IMG/VR virus record: IMGVR_UViG_3300027906_000152
Span: 1-24,154 of that record
Source of the DNA: a virus
DNA length: 24,154 nucleotides
Direction: 5' to 3' (one strand)
Of the stretch, positions 1 through 6,064 are shown one piece after another. Position 1 is the stretch's first letter, and every line of letters starts with the position of its first letter. The translations under genes and the position numbers were made by a program. Under the pieces are notes generated by a model. That model did no database searches and was not told where the DNA came from. It was given only the letters and a program-made list of their open reading frames with translations.

Positions 1-166
1 TTTTAGTACCAACACCATCAGCACCAGATACTAAAACAGGTTCCTCATAACCAGAAGGAACCTTAAACATACCATTGAATCCACCAATGGTAGGTGCTTT
101 CTTTTTGAGTCTTTCTACAAAAGCATTACCTGCTTCTATGTCCACACCAGCAGTTTTATAATCCAT
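1..166 (-). CDS. purM: PurM, AIR synthetase (N-terminal part, cut by window edge)
   Basis: The first 55 codons are present and the gene runs off the left edge. The product would be phosphoribosylformylglycinamidine cyclo-ligase, which closes the imidazole ring to make AIR in purine synthesis. The N-terminus begins [14 protein letters not shown], a hallmark of PurM. It continues through IGGFNGMF and [12 protein letters not shown] to DGVGTK, the conserved nucleotide-binding segment of this family. The ATG at 166 overlaps the end of the preceding 35-residue ORF by 11 nt, so it is probably translated in the same operon. Purine-synthesis genes are common auxiliary metabolic genes of cyanomyoviruses. 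The identity rests only on the N-terminal quarter or less, but the motif match is close. Confidence 0.88.
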   Translation of the reverse strand, partial: MDYKTAGVDIEAGNAFVERLKKKAPTIGGFNGMFKVPSGYEEPVLVSGADGVGTK

Positions 167-263
167 CAGATTCCTCCAATGCTTTCTTCCAAGCTTCGAT
201 TAAGAGTTGCAACTCTTTAATCCTAGACTCTGCATTTTTAATTTTTTCTTCTAAAGGTTTCAT
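156..263 (-). CDS. Small helical protein, 35 aa, unknown function
   Basis: A 35-codon ORF that I do not recognise. It begins [19 protein letters not shown] and ends LEESDGL. It is rich in K, E, L and I with a heptad-like spacing, so one amphipathic or coiled-coil helix is likely. Its ATG lies in an ATGA overlap with the stop of the 47-residue ORF upstream, and its end overlaps the purM start by 11 nt. This tight packing is the main support that it is translated. It could be a small structural or adaptor peptide, or its translation may mainly serve to couple ribosomes into purM. No catalytic motif is visible. Confidence 0.55.
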   Translation of the reverse strand: MKPLEEKIKNAESRIKELQLLIEAWKKALEESDGL

Positions 264-403
264 GAAAATAATGCGTTGACAGATACTACTTTAGCATTTG
301 GGTTACGTGCAAGTGCAACCTTTCTTGCTTCATCATAATTACGTGCATGTACAGTCTCATTAAAGACCTGTCCTGCTACAAATAGTTTTACTTCACACTT
401 CAT
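260..403 (-). CDS. Conserved-looking small protein, 47 aa, unknown function
   Basis: A 47-codon ORF whose start overlaps the 3' end of the dam-type methylase gene by 11 nt and whose stop shares ATGA with the next ORF. It begins MKCEVKLFVAGQVFNETVHA and continues with an ARNYDEARKVALARNP segment. The apparent pattern is beta-strand, strand, then helix. Short proteins of this style (a strand-rich start, then a D/E-A-R helix and ARNP) are familiar from cyanomyovirus genomes, but no function is known to me. Overlap with genes on both sides and the regular residue pattern support real coding. No membrane segment or metal site is seen. Confidence 0.65.
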   Translation of the reverse strand: MKCEVKLFVAGQVFNETVHARNYDEARKVALARNPNAKVVSVNALFS

Positions 404-1229
404 AATTTAATAGGACTAATTCCTTCCTTGTTGCTTGATCTATATTATAGCACCCTACGCTCCTCATGGTGTAAGTGTGTGCAAATTCCCCAACTGTCCA
501 CTCCCTAAAACGATCCTTTACAATCTGACTTGAATTATATGATACAAGCATAGGTGAAGTAAAGTGATCACATGCCCTTGCAAACTCATCGTGGTCAAAG
601 GTTTTATGCATACCACCCTTCTTACCATAAAGATTATCTTTGATGTCATAGGGTGGATCTAGGTACACAAAAGCACCTTTCCAATCCGTTAACAATTCTT
701 CATAAGATCTATTGGTGATCTTCCAGTTCTCAATGAGTTTTGAGTACTCGCTAAGTCGTTCAATTCCTCTATAGGAGAAGTTGGATTCGGATGCCTGTGG
801 GGAGAACGAGGAAGACTCAGTAAGACCACTAAAGGAACACTTATTAACGATATAAAAAGAGCAGGCTCTATCAAAGTTCGATTTTTCTTTGTCATTTATA
901 TTCTCCTTACTAATATTAAAAAGTTTTCTAGCAGTATCCCTATCGGGATGAAAGTTCTTCTTTGAAAGAATAGCAGCCTCAAGATCTTCTCCATTATGCT
1001 GTAGTTCTTTCCAGAAGTTTACTAAAGGTTCATAAAGATCATTAACCCAAATCTCTATATCAGGATATCGTTTCGTAATCTCTAATGATACAGAACCACC
1101 TCCTAGAAATGGTTCACGAAATTCTCTATACTCATTAAGATTTGGAAGAAACTGTAGTAGCTTTACTACAGCTCTTGACTTACCACCAGGATACCTGAGT
1201 GGTGTCTTTAATGACTTTAGAGTTTTCAT
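393..1229 (-). CDS. dam: DNA adenine N6-methyltransferase, Dam/D12 class
   Basis: The 278-residue product would transfer methyl from S-adenosylmethionine to adenine N6 in DNA. The D12-class motifs are in order. LRYPGGKS at residues 11-18 belongs to the N-terminal nucleotide/AdoMet pocket. EPFLGGGSVSLE at 39-50 is motif I. VYLDPPYD at 188-195 is the catalytic DPPY motif IV. LVSYNSS follows near 228. The length fits Dam-like enzymes of 260-280 residues. The ATG at 1229 shares one base with the stop of the 63-residue membrane protein (TAATG), which supports this start. No restriction endonuclease gene is next to it, so it is an orphan methylase, perhaps protecting phage DNA or marking it for packaging or repair. 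The target site (GATC would be usual) is inferred, not shown. Confidence 0.92.
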   Translation of the reverse strand: MKTLKSLKTPLRYPGGKSRAVVKLLQFLPNLNEYREFREPFLGGGSVSLEITKRYPDIEIWVNDLYEPLVNFWKELQHNGEDLEAAILSKKNFHPDRDTARKLFNISKENINDKEKSNFDRACSFYIVNKCSFSGLTESSSFSPQASESNFSYRGIERLSEYSKLIENWKITNRSYEELLTDWKGAFVYLDPPYDIKDNLYGKKGGMHKTFDHDEFARACDHFTSPMLVSYNSSQIVKDRFREWTVGEFAHTYTMRSVGCYNIDQATRKELVLLNYEV

Positions 1230-1420
1230 TAATAAAATTTAGGACGATTAACTTCTACTTCAACTGCATCAAATATTCTATTAAGAGATTCTGCATATGA
1301 TCTATATCCAGATCCAACATACATCTGTCCTGCAAATACTGATACTGTTGCAGCACCCCAAAACAAATAATAGAATCTGGACTTAACCTGATGTCTTTGT
1401 TTCTTCTTTAGTTTAGTCAT
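1229..1420 (-). CDS. Small membrane protein, 63 aa
   Basis: A 63-residue ORF of unknown function. A basic N-terminus (MTKLKKKQRHQVKSR) is followed by a hydrophobic stretch at about residues 17-36 (YYLFWGAATVSVFAG and on). The C-terminal tail is short and polar. A single-pass protein with a cytoplasmic N-terminus is predicted by the positive-inside rule. There is no signal-peptidase site I would trust. It overlaps the 2OG oxygenase gene upstream by 8 nt and touches dam by one base, so it sits in a tightly coupled operon. Host membrane modification is possible but not supported by any motif. Confidence 0.65.
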   Translation of the reverse strand: MTKLKKKQRHQVKSRFYYLFWGAATVSVFAGQMYVGSGYRSYAESLNRIFDAVEVEVNRPKFY

Positions 1421-2111
1421 ACTTATTCACCATTATATTAGTTGTAATTACAATCCGTTCCTCATCACTATCACTAGATTCGCATCCATGTGTGACGTGA
1501 CCAGGAAAGATTAGATAGTCACCTGTCTCTACAGGAATAGTTACTGGATTCTGTTTATGAGTGTAACTAATCTTAGTACTGTCACTATTCAATACAGCAG
1601 TACTCATACCTCCAGATGGTTCAACCATAAAGTTGCCACTATCCTTTGGATGATTCAAATAATAAGCACAAACATAATCAACGATTCCGTGATCATGTGG
1701 TAGTGTTCTAGCACCTCTGTAATGAACGTTAAACCATGCTCTGTCTATCAAGAAGAACTTATCTTCAGTTCTATTACTTTCCTGTAAATCAACACTATAA
1801 AATCCTGTATCAAATACAGGATTGAGCATATGATTTGGAACACGAGTTCGATCATTCACTCTAAAATGAATGAACTGTAAATCATTATACAACTTTTTGT
1901 AAAATGGTGCAAGCTCTTCTATCCTATGTGGACGATACCTATCGTAACCAACTGTAGAAAATGAGTTACCCTCCTCTAAAGGAGATTGGATCTGTCCACT
2001 ACATTGATCTTTTATCAATGATAGATTCTCTTTTATCTCATTATAATTTTTAGGAGGATCAATATGACCTTTCCAAATATATGGAGTGTCAATATTTACA
2101 GCATCAATCAT
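1413..2111 (-). CDS. 2OG-Fe(II) oxygenase-like protein, 232 aa
   Basis: The protein looks like a double-stranded beta-helix (jelly-roll) dioxygenase of the 2-oxoglutarate/Fe(II) superfamily. Support comes from the C-terminal half. WFNVHYRGARTLPHDHG holds H139 and H141, and FPGHVTHGC holds H208. EERIVITTN holds R219, the usual spot for the residue gripping the 2OG carboxylate. The facial triad looks like HxH...H rather than the textbook HxD...H, a pattern also seen in the second copy at 3601-4197. The N-terminal 120 residues are not recognised and may position a substrate. It overlaps its neighbours by 8 nt on both sides. The substrate is unknown; cyanophages often carry several such enzymes. 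Confidence 0.75.
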   Translation of the reverse strand: MIDAVNIDTPYIWKGHIDPPKNYNEIKENLSLIKDQCSGQIQSPLEEGNSFSTVGYDRYRPHRIEELAPFYKKLYNDLQFIHFRVNDRTRVPNHMLNPVFDTGFYSVDLQESNRTEDKFFLIDRAWFNVHYRGARTLPHDHGIVDYVCAYYLNHPKDSGNFMVEPSGGMSTAVLNSDSTKISYTHKQNPVTIPVETGDYLIFPGHVTHGCESSDSDEERIVITTNIMVNKYD

Positions 2112-2292
2112 CGACTAACTCCAGATCATGTATACAATCAACAGTAACTTCATGAGTATCAATACGATACCAATGTTTATTAACACCCAAAACATCAGGA
2201 TAGAATCCAAGATACTCTATGTCCTCAGTTTTATTCTCACGTAACCATGCTTGCAACCTATGGTGCATTAAATCATCTTTAGTAATTTTCAT
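2104..2292 (-). CDS. Small protein, 62 aa, unknown function
   Basis: I do not recognise this 62-residue ORF. It starts MKITKDDLMHHRLQAWLREN and has a strand-like middle (EYLGFYPDVLGVNKHWYRID) and an acidic end (DLELVDD). It has no membrane segment and no complete metal site. Its length and sequence do not match the clamp-loader small subunit gp62, which one would look for next to gp44. It lies 6 nt after the HNH gene and overlaps the following oxygenase gene by 8 nt, which supports translation. Confidence 0.6.
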   Translation of the reverse strand: MKITKDDLMHHRLQAWLRENKTEDIEYLGFYPDVLGVNKHWYRIDTHEVTVDCIHDLELVDD

Positions 2293-2298
2293 TTGAAT

Positions 2299-2667
2299 TC
2301 ACCCATAATGTCTTTTTCTATGGCAAATAGGGCATAATGGTATGCACTTTGCCTTTTCACAAATAAGTTTTTCTCTACCATATCTAAACTTACCATCACC
2401 CAAGTTAAATAATTTTATAGTACCAGGCAAATGATGATACTCTAAGTATTCAGTAGTTGTTTTACCAACAGATGCACAGTCCACACATACATCATCTTTT
2501 GTCAACTCTAACCAGAACAGTTTTTTTCTTGCTCTTTGCTCTGCTGATTTCTTTTGATTTTTCTTTTTAAACTCTGGATCATCCTTTCTTGCAGCATACC
2601 AATTTGCTTGAGATTGTGTTTGTTTATCTCCTGTATAAATCGGGTCTAATTTAGTTCCATGTGTCAT
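2299..2667 (-). CDS. HNH endonuclease-like protein, 122 aa
   Basis: The product is probably a free-standing HNH nuclease with a structural zinc site. The first zinc pair is CVDC at residues 61-64. EYHH at 76-79 carries the first HNH histidine. CPICHRKRH at 112-120 carries the second zinc pair and the closing histidine. The N-terminal 55 residues are basic (KKKNQKK, RARKK), consistent with DNA binding. Small HNH proteins with exactly this C-x2-C...YHH...C-x2-C-H-x3-H layout are frequent in phages, often as homing-type elements inserted in replication clusters. Its ATG is in an ATGA overlap with the stop of gp44. Homing activity is inference; the fold is well supported. Confidence 0.82.
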   Translation of the reverse strand: MTHGTKLDPIYTGDKQTQSQANWYAARKDDPEFKKKNQKKSAEQRARKKLFWLELTKDDVCVDCASVGKTTTEYLEYHHLPGTIKLFNLGDGKFRYGREKLICEKAKCIPLCPICHRKRHYG

Positions 2668-3608
2668 TTGAATTCACAACTCATCATAATTTCTGTAAGA
2701 CATGCTAGTAAGTTAATCTCATGATCAGCAACGATAGTAGCATCTTTCATGTACCTTGCTATTATAAGAACTGCTTCAGGAATTGAGGCAGGTTGTAGAA
2801 CAGTATATGTACTGTCATATATCTTACGGAATATGGTAGTGGGATCACTATCCATATGCTGAACTACCCATCCCTTAACAGTCTTAAAGTCTTTCTTCTT
2901 TAATGCCGAAAGCAGACTATCAAAATTAATATCAGCAACGTCAGCAAGAATAGCTGCATCAATGGCTCCACTAGCAGAATAGCGTTGACACTCATTGATA
3001 ACCCTACGCCAGTCAGGATAATACCTAGTAATAAGTTTAGCCAGAACTTTATCTTCAAATGTAACATCTTCTGTTTTTAATATATTTCTAAGACGATCAA
3101 AGAACTGTCCTTGTAATGGTACAGACTGTCCGTTCTTCACACGAAAATCTATAACAGTACAACGTGAATGAAGTGGTTCAATTATCTTATTGACAAAATT
3201 ACAAGTAAGAATAAATCTACAATTATTGTGATACTCCTCTATAGCAGACCTCAGACATAATTGAACATCGTTGGTTGTGTTATCTGCCTCATCTATTATA
3301 ACGACCTTATGGGACGTTCCAGAGGTCAATGAGACGGTTGTAGCAAACTGTCTAATCTTATTCCTAGCAGTGTCAAGGAACCTACCTTCATCCGATCCAT
3401 TGATCAAAATGTAAGATGCTCCTATCTCATCACATAGAGCTTTAGCAATAGTTGTCTTACCTACACCAGCAGATCCAGACAACAAAAGATTGGGGATCTC
3501 ACGCTGCTCTACAAAACCCTGAAAAACATTCTTAATGCTATCAGGTAAAATACAATCCTTAACTGTAGAAGGACGGTATTTCTCGACCCATAAAAAGTCT
3601 TTACTCAT
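2664..3608 (-). CDS. 44: gp44, clamp loader large subunit (AAA+ ATPase)
   Basis: This is the sliding-clamp loader ATPase that opens and places the gp45 ring on primer-template DNA. It begins with the RFC-type box W-x-E-KYRP (residues 7-13). Walker A is GSAGVGKTT at 45-53. Walker B ends in DEAD at 106-109 (VVIIDEADN). The SRC arginine-finger motif (LHSRC) is at 146-150. Its 314 residues compare with about 319 for T4 gp44. A C-terminal helical collar region follows. The gene overlaps the upstream oxygenase gene by 8 nt, with clamp gp45 one gene further up. The partner subunit gp62, directly downstream in T4, is not found here; an HNH gene takes that spot. Confidence 0.95.
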   Translation of the reverse strand: MSKDFLWVEKYRPSTVKDCILPDSIKNVFQGFVEQREIPNLLLSGSAGVGKTTIAKALCDEIGASYILINGSDEGRFLDTARNKIRQFATTVSLTSGTSHKVVIIDEADNTTNDVQLCLRSAIEEYHNNCRFILTCNFVNKIIEPLHSRCTVIDFRVKNGQSVPLQGQFFDRLRNILKTEDVTFEDKVLAKLITRYYPDWRRVINECQRYSASGAIDAAILADVADINFDSLLSALKKKDFKTVKGWVVQHMDSDPTTIFRKIYDSTYTVLQPASIPEAVLIIARYMKDATIVADHEINLLACLTEIMMSCEFK

Positions 3609-4197
3609 TATCTAATACTAGGTTAAATGAAAAGGTCATACGCATTGTAGCACTAGTAGATGGTTCTACGCAATGCTGTATGTACGGTGGGAAAAGTATC
3701 ACATCACCATCCTTGAGATCAGGTTTCAACTTATCAGCAAAGTACTCTTGAAATATAGGACTTGCATGTGGAAACTTATGTACTCGATTGTTACAATCTG
3801 GACGGAAGAATGTTGTTGGAGTTGCTCCTCTGTAGTAGTAAATACCACACCAGTAAGGAGTTCTCTTAAAGCATCCATTCAAATGTGTATGTGGTTCTTG
3901 TCCTTGTTGCTCATGATAGATGTTATACCAGAAGTGATCAAAACTAAATTTATCTGGCAACTGATATTCTTGGAAGATCTCTTTCATTTGCTCTCCCAAA
4001 TCTCTCATGAGATTGTTTCTTTCATCACGAAAGACTACAGGATCATCATCTGGTATTCTAGGAAAAGTAGAATTGACAGATTCAATCCATCCATCAGGTT
4101 TCCTATCCATCTTCTCAACCATAGGAAAATCATACTTACTATGATTCTCAAATCTAAATGTGAATATAGGGCAAAAGAAAACTTGATGTAATAGCAT
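3601..4197 (-). CDS. 2OG-Fe(II) oxygenase-like protein, 198 aa
   Basis: A 198-residue protein with the jelly-roll dioxygenase pattern common in cyanophages. FWYNIYHEQQGQEPHTHLNG carries H103 and H105. GIYYYRG is a core strand. LKDGDVILFPPYIQHCVEPS carries H175, and MRMTFSFNL carries R186, which would bind 2OG. As in the 1413-2111 protein the first metal pair is HxH rather than HxD. This is either a family variant or a sign that one ligand is supplied differently. Its ATG shares a base with the gp45 stop, and its end overlaps gp44 by 8 nt, so it is embedded between clamp and clamp loader. The substrate is unknown; hydroxylation of a protein or a nucleotide is possible. Confidence 0.78.
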   Translation of the reverse strand: MLLHQVFFCPIFTFRFENHSKYDFPMVEKMDRKPDGWIESVNSTFPRIPDDDPVVFRDERNNLMRDLGEQMKEIFQEYQLPDKFSFDHFWYNIYHEQQGQEPHTHLNGCFKRTPYWCGIYYYRGATPTTFFRPDCNNRVHKFPHASPIFQEYFADKLKPDLKDGDVILFPPYIQHCVEPSTSATMRMTFSFNLVLDNE

Positions 4198-4907
4198 TAG
4201 GGTTCCAATGCAATGTAGTACTTAAGATTTAATTTCTCATTAGTCCACTCAGAGATAAGCTTGTTAGATACTCTAGTTGTAAATACATAACTATCATCTG
4301 GTTCATCCTTATTGAGAACACGATTGAGATCAATGATTCTAAGATTCTCTACCTTAACATCAAGTTGTAAGTTTCCTTCACAGGATCCGTTAACCTTCTG
4401 CTTGTAGTTGTTACTAGTATCATTCTCTCTATCTCTAACAACCAATCTGATATCACCATTAGCACATTCAAATGTAAGATCAGGAACACGAAGAACATCC
4501 ATAGATGCTTTCCTAAGACTAACCATATCATCGTTTGTGATAGTGAATTCCAAATCAGGATCTGGAAAGTTAACACTCTTATCAGGTGCTGACTTCAATG
4601 TAATCTCTGGATCTGAAAAATAATAACGAACTGATCTATGTCTATCTCTGATAGTAACATAATCATCAGAATCAAACTCAAGATAAGGATTATCAAAAAG
4701 TGCAAGACTCTTTAAAAACTGACCAAGATCATAGATAGCAAAGTCTATTGGAAAATCTTCCTCGCATGTATATTCTGCTAGGATATTCTCTGCATTACTA
4801 ATAGTTTTAATTGTATTACCTTTACGGAATACAATAGACTGATTGATATCTACGAAGTTGGTTAATACACCAATCGTTTCTTTTGTTAACTTAACTTTAC
4901 TTGTCAT
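4197..4907 (-). CDS. 45: gp45, DNA polymerase sliding clamp
   Basis: The 236-residue product matches the T4 gp45 clamp (228 residues), a trimeric ring that tethers DNA polymerase. In T4 it also activates late transcription through gp33 and gp55. Recognisable features are the N-terminal L-x-K-ET..LTNF--INQSI segment, FPIDFAIYDLGQFLKSLALF in the first domain, and the C-terminal YYIALEP ending like T4's YVVALE. Motif conservation is otherwise low, as usual for clamps, so the call rests on the overall pattern and on gp44 close downstream. The start overlaps the DUF3310-like gene by 11 nt. A sigma-70-type promoter at 5235-5263 should drive both genes. Confidence 0.9.
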   Translation of the reverse strand: MTSKVKLTKETIGVLTNFVDINQSIVFRKGNTIKTISNAENILAEYTCEEDFPIDFAIYDLGQFLKSLALFDNPYLEFDSDDYVTIRDRHRSVRYYFSDPEITLKSAPDKSVNFPDPDLEFTITNDDMVSLRKASMDVLRVPDLTFECANGDIRLVVRDRENDTSNNYKQKVNGSCEGNLQLDVKVENLRIIDLNRVLNKDEPDDSYVFTTRVSNKLISEWTNEKLNLKYYIALEP

Positions 4908-5208
4908 AATCTACTGAAAAGGATGTAGGGTTGTTAGCGTTAATCTGGTCTGCTTTAGCTTGCTTATCACTAAAGTGACAAAGGAGAATAGCGTAATGAG
5001 CAATCTTAATGATGTCCTTACGTGCTGTACCCTTCCTATCATAACGTGAAGCATATTTCAAAATATTAGACCTACAGAATGCTTCAGCATCACCAACAGA
5101 ATCAATGAGATCTAATGTTTGAATCCCATTCTTACTATAGTGAGCACTGTAGGTACTACTGATATAATCTGAGATCTCTTTGAGGATCTCGTTTTCATTA
5201 TATTTCAA
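4897..5208 (-). CDS. DUF3310-like protein, 103 aa
   Basis: A 103-residue protein resembling the DUF3310 family. This small helical domain occurs in many phages, including the C-terminal part of T7 gp1.7 (a nucleotide kinase). The visible pattern is HYSKNGIQTLDLID, then EAFCRSNILKYASRYDRKG, then a DIIKIAHYAILL helix. This matches the family order of HY..G....D, N..KY..R...K and D..K..HY. No P-loop is present, so kinase activity cannot be claimed. It lies directly ahead of gp45 with an 11 nt overlap, suggesting a role tied to DNA synthesis or nucleotide supply. The start at 5208 is supported by an ATGA overlap with the 54-residue ORF. Confidence 0.72.
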   Translation of the reverse strand: MKYNENEILKEISDYISSTYSAHYSKNGIQTLDLIDSVGDAEAFCRSNILKYASRYDRKGTARKDIIKIAHYAILLCHFSDKQAKADQINANNPTSFSVDYDK

Positions 5209-5369
5209 GGTTTCCAGACATATAGTATATCATTATAATAGCACTCTCTCTTGAATCCGTCAAGATTGACCACCGTGAACTTTGTTCCATCGCCACTAAG
5301 GACTTTACTTGGAGCAATAGTACAGTGGTTATCCCTGACAGTAACCAGTTGACCGATTAGACTACTCAT
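5205..5369 (-). CDS. Small protein, 54 aa, unknown function
   Basis: A 54-codon ORF that exactly fills the space between heme oxygenase and the DUF3310-like gene, with ATGA overlaps at both ends. It begins MSSLIGQLVTVRDNHCTIAP and ends with CYYNDILYVWKP. The alternating pattern suggests a small beta-barrel-like fold. I do not recognise a family. The double ATGA junction is strong evidence that it is translated. Its 3' part also contains the promoter for the downstream genes (5235-5263), so this stretch does two jobs. Confidence 0.68.
   Translation of the reverse strand: MSSLIGQLVTVRDNHCTIAPSKVLSGDGTKFTVVNLDGFKRECYYNDILYVWKP
5235..5263 (-). promoter_or_regulatory. Sigma-70-type promoter ahead of the DUF3310/gp45 genes
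   Basis: Reading the minus strand there is TTGACG, a 17 nt spacer, then TATTAT, with an overlapping TATAAT three bases further on. Each hexamer differs from consensus by one base and the spacing is ideal. The predicted start of transcription is near 5228, about 20 nt ahead of the DUF3310-like ATG at 5208. It would give early or middle expression of the clamp gene independently of readthrough from ho1. It is a sequence prediction only. Confidence 0.6.
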
Positions 5370-6064
5370 TTATTTCCCCCAGATAGTTTCGACTTAACAA
5401 ATCCAATGATAACTTTAAACAATGATTTACTTGCATTACCTTTGAGTTCATCAAACAAAAGCATATTTAATCTGAAAGCATTATTAGCTTCTGCTATCAA
5501 TGCATCAACTTGTGATTGATCTAACTCTAATGTATCTAGTGTTGAGCGATATTTCACTTTCCATTCTTTAGCATTATCTATTCTAGGAAAGTCATAGAAT
5601 CTTAATCCTTCACCGTCAGGTGGTTGTAATGCATTCTCTGCTATACCTTTAAGAATCTGACCACCTGAAAGATCACCAATGTATCTTGTATAATGATGTG
5701 CTATCAAAAGATATGGATTATCTTTTGCAACTTCATTAAGTCTAGCAACATAGGTGTTGCAAGGTTCTGATGGTTTTGCAAGATCTCTCCACATAGGACC
5801 ATAATAATATCTAAGATCTAATTCTAGTCCTGATGTACGAATTAGATCCACTTGCCATTGTTGTAATACTCTAGCAAGAGGATCTTTAGTATCTTGAATC
5901 AACCTCTCCATTGTGGAATACACAAAGTAAAAGTCTGTAATTAATTTACGGTATTCTTCTGGATCGAGAACACCCCGAAGGAAGGAGGCAACGAATTTAG
6001 TATTCTCCGCTGCCGAATGGGACTCCTTAGTTCCTTCCTTTAATTGTTTTGCTAGATCTATCAT
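5366..6064 (-). CDS. ho1: Heme oxygenase (HO-1 type)
   Basis: The 232-residue enzyme would cleave heme to biliverdin IX-alpha, iron and CO, using reduced ferredoxin in cyanobacteria. The proximal heme ligand is H16 in KESHSAAENTKFV. The distal-helix signature GDLSGGQILKG is at residues 130-140. The length is close to cyanobacterial HO1 (about 240). Biliverdin feeds bilin pigment synthesis, so the phage gene may support light harvesting or bilin chromophores during infection. No bilin reductase (pcyA or pebS) lies in this window. Its ATG is in an ATGA overlap with the stop of the CobS-like gene, and its own stop overlaps the 54-residue ORF the same way. Confidence 0.94.
   Translation of the reverse strand: MIDLAKQLKEGTKESHSAAENTKFVASFLRGVLDPEEYRKLITDFYFVYSTMERLIQDTKDPLARVLQQWQVDLIRTSGLELDLRYYYGPMWRDLAKPSEPCNTYVARLNEVAKDNPYLLIAHHYTRYIGDLSGGQILKGIAENALQPPDGEGLRFYDFPRIDNAKEWKVKYRSTLDTLELDQSQVDALIAEANNAFRLNMLLFDELKGNASKSLFKVIIGFVKSKLSGGNK

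Noticed and set aside
2104-2292. 62-residue ORF as gp62
   Set aside because: Too short, and it lacks the pattern expected of the clamp-loader small subunit; position alone is not enough.
3673-4191. Long plus-strand open frame (172 codons)
   Set aside because: It lies fully antisense to the well-supported oxygenase gene. Its product has no recognisable domain and an odd, I/S/W-rich composition, and it has no promoter or ribosome site.
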